The position numbers and the translations under genes were made by a program. The notes beneath the pieces were generated by a model that was given only the letters and a program-made list of their open reading frames with translations, did not search any database and had not been told where the DNA came from. Positions 52,176 to 59,668 of a stretch of 64,000 bases of DNA are shown here, one piece after another. The stretch comes from CAYXZP01 sp964469485. GTDB taxonomy: Bacteria; Desulfobacterota; Binatia; UBA1149; CAYXZP01. The stretch's first letter is position 1, and each line of letters starts with the position of its first letter. Where the stretch lies: positions 59,688-123,687 of the forward strand of contig CAYXZP010000001.1 in assembly GCA_964469485.1 (NCBI GenBank). The letters are read 5' to 3'.

Positions 52176-52471
52176 GACCGGTCTTCCACTTCGACGAAGG
52201 GCTTGGCGCCTCTGTGCTCTTCTTTACCGTGATCAAGAAGGACGCGGTCTGGGTCCGCGCCATACTGGATTCATACGAATCGCTCGGGGTTGTGCGCGCC
52301 CAAGAACCCGACTTCGACGCGCACAGGTCCCTGATGGTCTTCATGTCCGTGCCCGGCATCGTCGAGCAGGCCCGTCCGGTGTTCGAGGAGTTGGCGGCAA
52401 GCGGGGCCGTCGAGTTCGTTGGGGCCGACCGCCGCTTGCTCGATCAGCTACGCTCGGAGCTTGCCGGCTGA
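52172..52471 (+). CDS. DUF4911-like small protein
   Basis: A protein of about 99 residues. The core ILDSYESLGVVRAQEPDFD and VFMSVPGIVEQARPVFEELA has the shape of DUF4911, short alpha+beta proteins of unknown role found in deltaproteobacteria. No ATG, GTG or TTG opens the frame at the N-terminus. CTG 52172 overlaps the previous stop (CTGA) and would be the start. GTG in SVLFFTV is an internal alternative. The 3' end overlaps tatC antisense by 28 bp. Confidence 0.5.
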   Translation: MRPVFHFDEGLGASVLFFTVIKKDAVWVRAILDSYESLGVVRAQEPDFDAHRSLMVFMSVPGIVEQARPVFEELAASGAVEFVGADRRLLDQLRSELAG

Positions 52472-53202
52472 GAAGCGGCCCAGGCCACGGCCACCGAAAG
52501 CATGTAGAGCACGAGCAGCGGTGCGACCATGAGGAGCTGCGAGACGACGTCGGGCGGTGTGAGCAGGGCCGAGGCGACGAAGAGCACCAGCACGGCGTAG
52601 CGGAACTTCGCTAGCAAGCTGCGGTGGGTGACAATTCCCATGCGCGCGAGGAAGAAGGTCACGACCGGCATCTCGAAGGTGAGCCCGAAGGCGAGCAACA
52701 GGCGCGCCGAGAACGAGAGGTATTCGGTTATGCGAATGGCCGGCGAGACGTCGATGCGCGCATACTCGGCCAGAAAGAACGGGAATCCGACGGGGAACAC
52801 CGTGCGGTAGCAGAACAGGGCGCCGGCAACGAAGAAGACGGTGCCGGAGACGACGAAGGAACGCGCGTAGCGGGTCTCTTTCTCTTTGAGTGCCGGCAGG
52901 ACGAACATCCAGCCCTGGTAGAGAATGACCGGAAGCGCCAGGAACACGGCCGCGATGAAGGCCACCTTGAGTCGGGTAAAGAAGGCCTCGGCCACGCCGG
53001 TGCCGATGATCTCCATTTCCAGCCCCGCGAGGCTGACCGGGTCGGCGGCGGCGGCCAGCAGCGGGGCGGTGAGAAGGCCGAACAGCGCTTCGGCGTTTGG
53101 GTAACAAACGGCGAAGGCCGCGGCCACCCCCAGCAGCGCGCGTGAGAGCCGGCGGCGAAGTTCTTCGAGGTGGCCGCTGAGCGGAAGCTCGACGTCGGCC
53201 AT
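52444..53202 (-). CDS. tatC: Sec-independent translocase subunit TatC
   Basis: A 252-residue polytopic membrane protein (six helices) of the twin-arginine translocase. The cytoplasmic N-terminal LSGHLEELRRRLSRAL and the loop F-x-x-R before helix 2 are conserved, as are FVLPALKEKE, FCYRTVFPVGFPF and the FGLTFEMPVV helix with its conserved Glu. ATG 53202 is fused to the tatB stop (TGATG). It converges with the DUF4911-like gene (28-bp overlap). Confidence 0.96.
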   Translation of the reverse strand: MADVELPLSGHLEELRRRLSRALLGVAAAFAVCYPNAEALFGLLTAPLLAAAADPVSLAGLEMEIIGTGVAEAFFTRLKVAFIAAVFLALPVILYQGWMFVLPALKEKETRYARSFVVSGTVFFVAGALFCYRTVFPVGFPFFLAEYARIDVSPAIRITEYLSFSARLLLAFGLTFEMPVVTFFLARMGIVTHRSLLAKFRYAVLVLFVASALLTPPDVVSQLLMVAPLLVLYMLSVAVAWAASQPASSERS

Positions 53203-53444
53203 CAGTCGTCTTCGTCGTCCTCTTGCCCGTCCTTGCCGTCACTCTGGCGGGCGGCCTGCCGGGCCTCTTCTTCGAGCATGATGCGGGCGTTATCGATCTC
53301 TTCGGTGACGTCCGAGGTGGCCCTTCTGAACTCGGCCAGACCGCGCCCCAAGGAGCGTGCCAGCTCGGGCAGCTTCTTTGGGCCGATCACGAGCAGGGCC
53401 ACCACTAGGATGACAATGAGTTCGGTCGCGCCGATGCCAAACAT
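53202..53444 (-). CDS. tatB: TatA/TatB-family translocase protein
   Basis: An 80-residue TatA/B protein. It has a short N-terminal membrane helix (MFGIGATELIVILVVALLVIG), the hinge GPKKLPELARSLG, an amphipathic helix, then an acidic tail (QEDDEDD). The glycine-proline hinge and the GRGLAEFRRATSDV helix suit TatB somewhat better than TatA, although only one such gene is visible. ATG 53444 is the natural start. The frame stays open upstream only as a shadow of the divergent gene. Confidence 0.9.
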   Translation of the reverse strand: MFGIGATELIVILVVALLVIGPKKLPELARSLGRGLAEFRRATSDVTEEIDNARIMLEEEARQAARQSDGKDGQEDDEDD

Positions 53445-53498
53445 GGGGCTGACCTGAACTCTTTCACCTCGGCTGTCAACCCGTGATAGACGGGGCCG

Positions 53499-54518
53499 GT
53501 GAGAAACGTCGGGCTCGTGACCGATGCCAGGTTCCGTCGCCACCGGCCCGGTCCCGGCCATCCCGAGTGTCCCGAACGGCTCGAGGTCCTCGAAAGACTT
53601 TTTGCCGGCGAGCCCTTCGCCGGCTTGCCCCGCATAGAGCCGCGCGCGGCCAGCCAGGAAGAACTCGGGCGGGTGCACGGGCCCGCCCATCTGCGCGCGG
53701 TGGCGGCCAGCCGCGGGCGCCCGCTCACGCGCTACGACGCCGACACCACAGCCTCGGAGCATTCGTTCGATGCCGCGTTGCTCGCCGCGGGCTCGGCCAT
53801 CGCCCTGACCGACGCCGTGATGGACGGCCGGGTCGAACGCGGCTTCGCCGCCCTGAGACCGCCCGGCCACCACGCCGAACATGACCGGCCGATGGGCTTT
53901 TGCTTCTTCAATAATGTCGCGGTCGCCGCCCGCCACCTACGTCTGCGCCACGGGCTCGAGCGCGTGCTCATAATCGATTGGGACGTTCATCACGGCAACG
54001 GCAGCCAGCACAGCTTCTACGACGACGAGTCCGTCATGTACGCCTCTGTTCACCAGTATCCCTTCTACCCGGGGACCGGAGCGGCCGCGGAAACGGGCAG
54101 CGGAGAGGGCGCCGGCACCACGGTCAATCTGCCGATGCCGGCCGGCGCCGGCGACGATGACTACTCGGCCGCCTGGCGCGAGGTACTCGTGCCGGCGGCC
54201 ACGGCCTTCGACCCGGACTTCGTTCTGGTGTCGGCCGGTTTTGACGCCCACCGCGACGACCCCCTGGCGATGGTGGAACTCAGCACGGAGGCCTTCGGCC
54301 GGATGACCGATGCTGTCTCCGAGCTGGCCGACCAGTGTGCCGGCGGCCGCACCGTGGTGCTGCTCGAGGGAGGTTATAGCCTGGAAGCTCTCGCGGCTTC
54401 GGTCGGTACCGTTGTCGAGCGGCTGGCCGGTCCGGAAAGGCCCGAGTTCGACTCCGGCGAGCTCGGACCTTGGGGTGAGGAGGCACGCAAGGCGCTGTCG
54501 GCATTCTGGCCGTTGTGA
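53499..54518 (+). CDS. histone deacetylase/AcuC-family zinc amidohydrolase
   Basis: A 339-residue zinc-dependent deacetylase of the HDAC/AcuC/acetylpolyamine family. The active-site segments are GHHAEHDRPMGFCFFNN (about residue 127-143), DWDVHHGNGSQHSFY with the zinc Asp and His (about 165-179), and SAGFDAHRDDPLA with the second zinc Asp. Known substrates of bacterial relatives include acetyl-lysine on acetyl-CoA synthetase and acetylpolyamines. It starts at GTG 53499. Its last 145 bp overlap the tail of the convergent PBP1A gene. A sirtuin lies 2.3 kb away. Confidence 0.92.
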   Translation: MRNVGLVTDARFRRHRPGPGHPECPERLEVLERLFAGEPFAGLPRIEPRAASQEELGRVHGPAHLRAVAASRGRPLTRYDADTTASEHSFDAALLAAGSAIALTDAVMDGRVERGFAALRPPGHHAEHDRPMGFCFFNNVAVAARHLRLRHGLERVLIIDWDVHHGNGSQHSFYDDESVMYASVHQYPFYPGTGAAAETGSGEGAGTTVNLPMPAGAGDDDYSAAWREVLVPAATAFDPDFVLVSAGFDAHRDDPLAMVELSTEAFGRMTDAVSELADQCAGGRTVVLLEGGYSLEALAASVGTVVERLAGPERPEFDSGELGPWGEEARKALSAFWPL

Positions 54519-56728
54519 GGCGGCCGGGCCGGCTCGGTGCCTTCCTTGAAACACTCGAGGTAGGGGTTCTCGCTCTCCAGCGAGGCACGCCGCCCGGTAG
54601 TGCCGTCGATGTTGACGCACACAATGCCCGCGGGCATCGCAAAGTCGGAGACGGCGTCCCGCTCGGTGGCGCCACGCATGAACTCCAGCCACACGGGCGC
54701 GGCCATGCGCCCGCCGGTTCCGCTCGGCCCGAGCGAGCGTTCGTCGTCGTAGCCGACCCATACCCCGGCGGCCAGTTCGGGCGTGAAGCCTATGAACCAA
54801 GCGTCGCGTTGGTCGTTGGTCGTGCCGGTCTTGGCCGCGACCGGACGGCCCAGGCCGCGCACGACCCGGCCGGTGCCCGACTCGACCACGCCCTCGAGCA
54901 TACTGGTGATGAGGTAGGCCGTCTGCTCGGACATGACGCGCCGCCGTTCCGTGCCGAGTTCGGCCACCAGCCGTCCCGAGGCGTCTTCGATCCTCGTGAT
55001 CAGAAGCGGTTCGATCTTCTCGCCGGCGTTGGCGAACACCGAATACGCCGAGACGAGTTCCAGCAGGCTGGTCTCGGAGGTGCCGAGCCCCACCGAAAGG
55101 TTGCGTCCGATCGGACGCTGGAAGCCGAAGCGCGAAACGTAGTCGACCACCGTCGATGCCCCGAGGTCCTGGACGACGCGGACGGTTACGACGTTGCGGG
55201 ACTTCTCGAGCGCGCGCCTGAGCGTGGTCGGTCCGTAGTAGCGGCGGCTGTAGTTCTGGGGGCGCCACACGCTGTCGTGGTCGACCCATTGGATGGGGGC
55301 GTCGAGCACGACGCTTGCCGGCGTGTAGCCGTTGTCGAGAGCGGCGGCGTAAACGAGCGGCTTGAACGCCGAGCCCGGCTGGCGCGCCGCCCGTGTGGCG
55401 CGGTCGAACTCGGTCTTCGAGAAATCGTGGCCGCCGACAAGTGCGCGCACGGCCCCGGTACCCGGCTCGATGGCCAGCAGCGCGGCCTCGCTATGGCGGT
55501 TCTGGGTAAGCGTGAGAACCCCGTCGTCGTCGACGGCGACCTCGATGACATCTCCGGGCCTTAACCTGCGGTCGGCGCGCTCGATATCGGGGTGCCAGCG
55601 TATATCGGCAGCCGTTACGGTGGCGCTGTGGGGTCCGATGAGCACGTCGGCCCGGCCGTCGGCGGTCCCCACGACCACGGCCCTGTAGATCTCGCTCGGG
55701 GCGAGCGTATCGGGACTCTCGGGCTCGGCTTCGAGACGTGCGGCCAGAGCTTCGTCCGTCATACGGTCGATGGGCCCGAGGTATCCGAGCTGCTCGTCGA
55801 CGGCGGCGGCACCACGGCGAACGGCGGCTTCGGCCAGGCTCTGTAGCCGCATGTCCATCGAGGTGTAGACACGGAAGCCGCCGTAGTAGAGAGCCTGTTT
55901 GCCGAAGTTTTCCTCGAGATAACGTCGCACGTACTCGGTGTAGTAGTTGCCGACCCTCTTTCGTGCGGCGGTGCGTGGCCGCACCTCCACGATGCTGTTG
56001 AGCGCGGCCTTATGATCCCCTTCGGCTATGAACCCTTCCTCGCGCATGCGGGCCAGCACGTAACGTTGCCGCGTGGTGGCGCCCTCGGGGTTGCGGGTGG
56101 GCGAGTAGCGGGTGGGGGCCGGGGGCAAGCGGGCCAGGCAGGCAGGGTCGGGAAGGGCGAGTTCGGCCGGTTCCTTGCCGAAGTAGGAGCGTGCGGCGGC
56201 GCCAATCCCGTAGTTGCCGTCCCCGAGGTAGATCTGGTTGAGATAGAGGTAGAGGATCTCGTCCTTTGAAAGGGCCCCTTCGAGCTTGATCGAAAGCAGG
56301 ACCTCGCGCAGCTTCCGCCTGTAGCTGCGTTCGGGGGAGAGCAGCAGGGCCTTTACGACCTGTTGGGTGATCGTGCTTCCGCCTTGCACGATATCGCCGG
56401 CGCGCATGTTGGCGATCATCGCCCGCGCGATGCTCGTCAGGTCGATCCCGTGGTGGGAGTAGAAGTCGGAATCCTCGGCGGCCACGAAGGCGTGGCGCAC
56501 CACCGTCGGGATGTCGCGGATGGGGGTAAGGTAACGGCGCTCGAAGAAGAAGGCTCCGACCAGGCCACCGTCCTTGTCGTAGACCCGGGTGGCGACCGGC
56601 GGCTGGTAACGTGCCAACTCGTCCGTGGACGGCAGTTCGGCCCAGTATTGGTTGTAAACGGTGGAAACGAGTTGGCCGGCGCCGACGGCCAGGCAGAGCG
56701 TGACCAATATCCACCCGAGCCGCTTCAT
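54374..56728 (-). CDS. mrcA: penicillin-binding protein 1A (bifunctional)
   Basis: A 784-residue class A PBP that polymerises and cross-links peptidoglycan. An N-terminal membrane anchor is followed by the GT51 domain (about 50-225: AAEDSDFYSHHGID, GGSTITQQVVKALL). Then comes the transpeptidase, with SXXK in PGSAFKPLVYAAA (about residue 435), SXN in LEKSRN and KTGTT (about residue 625). The C-terminal region after about residue 735 is a Pro/Ser-rich, low-complexity tail that runs antisense through the HDAC gene, so the last 48 codons may be non-essential. It lies alone on the minus strand. Confidence 0.94.
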   Translation of the reverse strand: MKRLGWILVTLCLAVGAGQLVSTVYNQYWAELPSTDELARYQPPVATRVYDKDGGLVGAFFFERRYLTPIRDIPTVVRHAFVAAEDSDFYSHHGIDLTSIARAMIANMRAGDIVQGGSTITQQVVKALLLSPERSYRRKLREVLLSIKLEGALSKDEILYLYLNQIYLGDGNYGIGAAARSYFGKEPAELALPDPACLARLPPAPTRYSPTRNPEGATTRQRYVLARMREEGFIAEGDHKAALNSIVEVRPRTAARKRVGNYYTEYVRRYLEENFGKQALYYGGFRVYTSMDMRLQSLAEAAVRRGAAAVDEQLGYLGPIDRMTDEALAARLEAEPESPDTLAPSEIYRAVVVGTADGRADVLIGPHSATVTAADIRWHPDIERADRRLRPGDVIEVAVDDDGVLTLTQNRHSEAALLAIEPGTGAVRALVGGHDFSKTEFDRATRAARQPGSAFKPLVYAAALDNGYTPASVVLDAPIQWVDHDSVWRPQNYSRRYYGPTTLRRALEKSRNVVTVRVVQDLGASTVVDYVSRFGFQRPIGRNLSVGLGTSETSLLELVSAYSVFANAGEKIEPLLITRIEDASGRLVAELGTERRRVMSEQTAYLITSMLEGVVESGTGRVVRGLGRPVAAKTGTTNDQRDAWFIGFTPELAAGVWVGYDDERSLGPSGTGGRMAAPVWLEFMRGATERDAVSDFAMPAGIVCVNIDGTTGRRASLESENPYLECFKEGTEPARPPHNGQNADSALRASSPQGPSSPESNSGLSGPASRSTTVPTEAARASRL

Positions 56729-56824
56729 CGCATTCTCGGGTTACGCTAACGACCGCTACCTGGGCGGTCAACAGGCCGGGTCGGCCGGCTGGATGCCGGT
56801 CGGCGAGTCTTGTACGGTGCGCCT

Positions 56825-57607
56825 GTGAACGACCGGGGGGCGATCACCGAGGCCGCCCGTTTGCTCGAGGCCGCCGGCCGCGTCGTGGTTCTGAGCGGCG
56901 CCGGCATATCGACCGAGTCGGGCATCCCCGACTTCCGTTCTCCCGGCGGTCTGTGGTCGAAGTACGACCCGACGAAGCTTACCTACGATCTGTTTTGCGC
57001 CCGGGAGGAGACCAGACGGGCCTACTGGCAGATCGCCAGCGAGTCCTACCCGGTGCTGCGCGATGCTCGCCCCAACGCCGCCCACGCGGCCGTGGCCGCT
57101 ATCGAAAAGGGAGGTAAACTGCTCAGGCTCGTCACGCAGAACGTCGACGGCCTTCACCTCAAGGCGGGCAACTCACGGGAGGCCACCATAGAGATCCACG
57201 GCTCGGCGCTGGCGGCCTACTGCATAGAGTGTGGAACCCATCACGACCGTGAGGAGGTCCACGAGCGTGTGACCGGGGGCGAGGCAGTCCCGCTGTGCAC
57301 GCTGTGTGGGGGGCCTCTAAAGCCGGCCACTATCTCCTTCGGCCAGGCCATGCCCGAACGCGAGACCCAGGATGCCTTCGAGGCGGCCGGCGCTTGTGAT
57401 CTGCTGATCGTCATCGGTTCCTCTCTGGTCGTTTACCCGGCCGCGGCGCTGCCGGACGAGGCCGTGCGCGCCGGTGCCGACCTGGTGATCGTCAACCGCG
57501 AGGCCACCGACAAGGACCACCTGGCCCGGGCCCTTGTGCGCGGGGCGGCCGGCGAGTCGATGTCGCTGATCGCGAGACTTGCCGGCCTCGGCAACGGAGC
57601 CGCCTGA
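56825..57607 (+). CDS. NAD-dependent protein deacylase (sirtuin)
   Basis: A 260-residue class III sirtuin. NAD-binding GAGISTESGIPDFRSPGGLW (about residue 25-43) and TQNVDGLHLKAG, with the catalytic His, are present. The structural zinc is held by CIECG and CTLCGG (about residues 136-161), and SFGQAMPE follows. The start is GTG 56825. TTG 56810 would add five residues. It precedes the DegT aminotransferase by 13 bp in a plus-strand series. Acyl-CoA synthetases are common sirtuin targets, but no such gene is in the window. Confidence 0.94.
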   Translation: MNDRGAITEAARLLEAAGRVVVLSGAGISTESGIPDFRSPGGLWSKYDPTKLTYDLFCAREETRRAYWQIASESYPVLRDARPNAAHAAVAAIEKGGKLLRLVTQNVDGLHLKAGNSREATIEIHGSALAAYCIECGTHHDREEVHERVTGGEAVPLCTLCGGPLKPATISFGQAMPERETQDAFEAAGACDLLIVIGSSLVVYPAAALPDEAVRAGADLVIVNREATDKDHLARALVRGAAGESMSLIARLAGLGNGAA

Positions 57608-57620
57608 GCGGGCCCGCGCC

Positions 57621-58781
57621 GTGGGAGTCCCCTTCATCTCGCTCGCTGCCGACTGGGAAAGGGTCCGCTCGGACGCCGAAACAAGGATAAAGGCCGTGCT
57701 GGACTCGCAGGTCTTCGTGCTGGGAAGCGAGACCGAAGAGCTCGAGGCTTCGATGTCCCGGCTCGCCGGCACCGGGGAGGCCGTGGCCTGCTCCTCTGGA
57801 ACCGACGCCTTGCTGCTCTCCTTGCTGGCCCTGGGTGTCGGGCCGGGCGACGCCGTGCTGCTGCCGGCCTTGAGCTTCTTTGCCAGCGCGGGTGCGGTCC
57901 TGCGCGCCGGAGCCCGTCCGGTGTTCGTCGATATCGATGCCTCGACCTTCAACAGCGGCGCCGCCGAGTTCGCCCGCGTTATCGAGAGCGAGTGCGAAGG
58001 CGGGCAGGGCCAGCGCCGCCTTCGCGCCGGCGGCGAGCGGCTTGCCGTGCTCATGCCGGTGCATCTCTACGGACGCGCCGCCGAACTGCCCCAGATCACC
58101 GAACTCGCAAGCCGCGAGAATGTGGCCGTCGTCGAGGATGCGGCCCAGGCGATCGGGGCCAGGCTGGGCGAGCGCAGCGCAGGTTCCTTCGGCCAGGCCG
58201 GCTGCTTTTCTTTCTATCCGACCAAGAACATCGGCGGGGCGGGCGACGGCGGTCTGGTGGTGACCGATGACGGTGCCGTGGCCAAGCGTCTGCGCGCGCT
58301 CAGGGTCCACGGTTCCAGTGGCGATGACCGCTACGAGCTGGCCGGCATCAACGCGCGTATGGGCGAGCTGCAGGCAGCCGTGGTAAACGCCAAGCTGGTC
58401 TGCCTCGGCCAGTGGACCGAGGCCCGCCGCCGTATAGCCCGCAGCTACGACCGTCTGCTCCGGGGGGCCGAACCGGCCATATCGCTGCCGGCGGCCGCGC
58501 CCGAGGAGTCCCACGTCTACCACCAGTATGCGGTGCGCATCGCCCGTGACCGTGACGCGGTGGCCGCGCGCATGACCGAGCAAGGCATCGCCACCGCGGT
58601 CTTCTACCCCATGGCTCTTCACGAGCAGCCGGCTCTGGCCAGCGGCCATGTACCCGGCACGGGACTCAGTGAGGCCGAAGGGGCCGCCCGCGAACTGTTG
58701 TGCCTGCCGATCTATCCCTCGCTCGGCGATGATGATGTCGCCCGTGTGGCCGAGGCTCTCACAAGCGCCTGCGGCGCCTAG
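57621..58781 (+). CDS. DegT/DnrJ/EryC1/StrS-family PLP aminotransferase
   Basis: A 386-residue sugar-aminotransferase-type protein. The N-terminus VPFISLAADWERV is standard. Substrate and PLP contacts include ACSSGTDALLLSLLA (about residue 55), ALSFFASAGAVLRAGA and VVEDAAQAIGA (about 165). The PLP lysine is in SFYPTKNIGGAGDGG (about residue 195). The substrate is probably a nucleotide-linked keto sugar of a cell-surface polysaccharide, as usual for the family, though no other sugar genes are adjacent. The start is GTG 57621. The stop is 3 bp before thiD. Confidence 0.92.
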   Translation: MGVPFISLAADWERVRSDAETRIKAVLDSQVFVLGSETEELEASMSRLAGTGEAVACSSGTDALLLSLLALGVGPGDAVLLPALSFFASAGAVLRAGARPVFVDIDASTFNSGAAEFARVIESECEGGQGQRRLRAGGERLAVLMPVHLYGRAAELPQITELASRENVAVVEDAAQAIGARLGERSAGSFGQAGCFSFYPTKNIGGAGDGGLVVTDDGAVAKRLRALRVHGSSGDDRYELAGINARMGELQAAVVNAKLVCLGQWTEARRRIARSYDRLLRGAEPAISLPAAAPEESHVYHQYAVRIARDRDAVAARMTEQGIATAVFYPMALHEQPALASGHVPGTGLSEAEGAARELLCLPIYPSLGDDDVARVAEALTSACGA

Positions 58782-58784
58782 GCT

Positions 58785-59591
58785 GTGAGCCGCCGCGCAA
58801 GACCCGGACCGCCGGTGGTCGTCGCCGTTGGCGCTTCCGACCCTGGCGCGGGGGCGGGCATACAGGCCGACCTGCGTAGCCTCGAGGCCTGCGGCACGGT
58901 TCCGGCCACGGTTGTCACCGCCATAACCGTGCAAGCCGGGCTCGGCGTAAAAAAGATACGGCCCGTTGCGACCGGCCTCGTCGTCGAGCAACTGCGCGAG
59001 GTCGGCCGCGTGATGCGGCCGGCTGCCGTAAAGACCGGCGCGCTCCCGACCGCGGCTTGCGTGAACCGGCTGGCCCGGGAGCTTGCCGGCTGGGGTGTTC
59101 CCATCGTCGTCGATCCGGTGACCGAAGCCGGTGCCGGTGGCCGTCTGGCCACAGCCGCGGCAACAAGGGCGATATCGACGCGGCTCTTCCCCTTGGCCAG
59201 CCTGGTGACGGTAAACCTCGCCGAGGCTTCCGCGCTACTGGGACGCCCCGTGGCGGGACCGGCGGCCATGAAAGAGGCCGCCCGCGACCTGGCCGGCCTC
59301 GGACCGGCCGCCGTCCTGGTAAAGGGCGGCCATCTTCGCGGCCAGCCAAGCGACGTTCTGTGGGACGGAGGGCGCATGACGGTCTACCGGGCAAAACGCA
59401 TCAAGGGACCCGACATGCACGGCAGCGGCTGTGCGCTGGCCTCGGCCCTGGCCGCCGGTCTAGCCCGTGGCATGAGCCTGCGACGCGCTGTGGCAATGGC
59501 GCGCGGTCATGTGCGCGGGCTCATCGCCGGGGCTCTTCCCCTTGACCGCAGGCGGGGCCTGCGAGCGCCGACCCCTCGAAGGTCTCATTGA
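58785..59591 (+). CDS. thiD: hydroxymethylpyrimidine/phosphomethylpyrimidine kinase
   Basis: A 268-residue ribokinase-family kinase phosphorylating HMP and HMP-P in thiamin synthesis. Motifs are VAVGASDPGAGAGIQADL (about residue 12-29), VKTGALPT, VDPVTEAGAGG, VKGGHLRG and the catalytic GSGCALASALAAGLARG (about 215-231; the cysteine is the usual ThiD residue). The start is GTG 58785. ThiD is isolated from other thi genes here. Its Arg-rich C-terminus RRGLRAPTPRRSH is slightly extended. Confidence 0.92.
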   Translation: MSRRARPGPPVVVAVGASDPGAGAGIQADLRSLEACGTVPATVVTAITVQAGLGVKKIRPVATGLVVEQLREVGRVMRPAAVKTGALPTAACVNRLARELAGWGVPIVVDPVTEAGAGGRLATAAATRAISTRLFPLASLVTVNLAEASALLGRPVAGPAAMKEAARDLAGLGPAAVLVKGGHLRGQPSDVLWDGGRMTVYRAKRIKGPDMHGSGCALASALAAGLARGMSLRRAVAMARGHVRGLIAGALPLDRRRGLRAPTPRRSH

Positions 59592-59654
59592 GCAGGCCAG
59601 CCGGCCTGGGCTATCATCGCGCGTCCCGGTCCGGCCCCGGCCGGACCGCCGAGT

Positions 59655-59660
59655 AGGAGG
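59655..59660 (+). promoter_or_regulatory. Shine-Dalgarno AGGAGG in front of an ATC start for ptsP
   Basis: A perfect AGGAGG lies eight bases before ATC 59669, which is in frame with ptsP. An in-frame TAG at 59654 blocks any longer start. No comparable site precedes the GTG at 59738. Confidence 0.6.
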
Positions 59661-59668
59661 CAGCAGCC

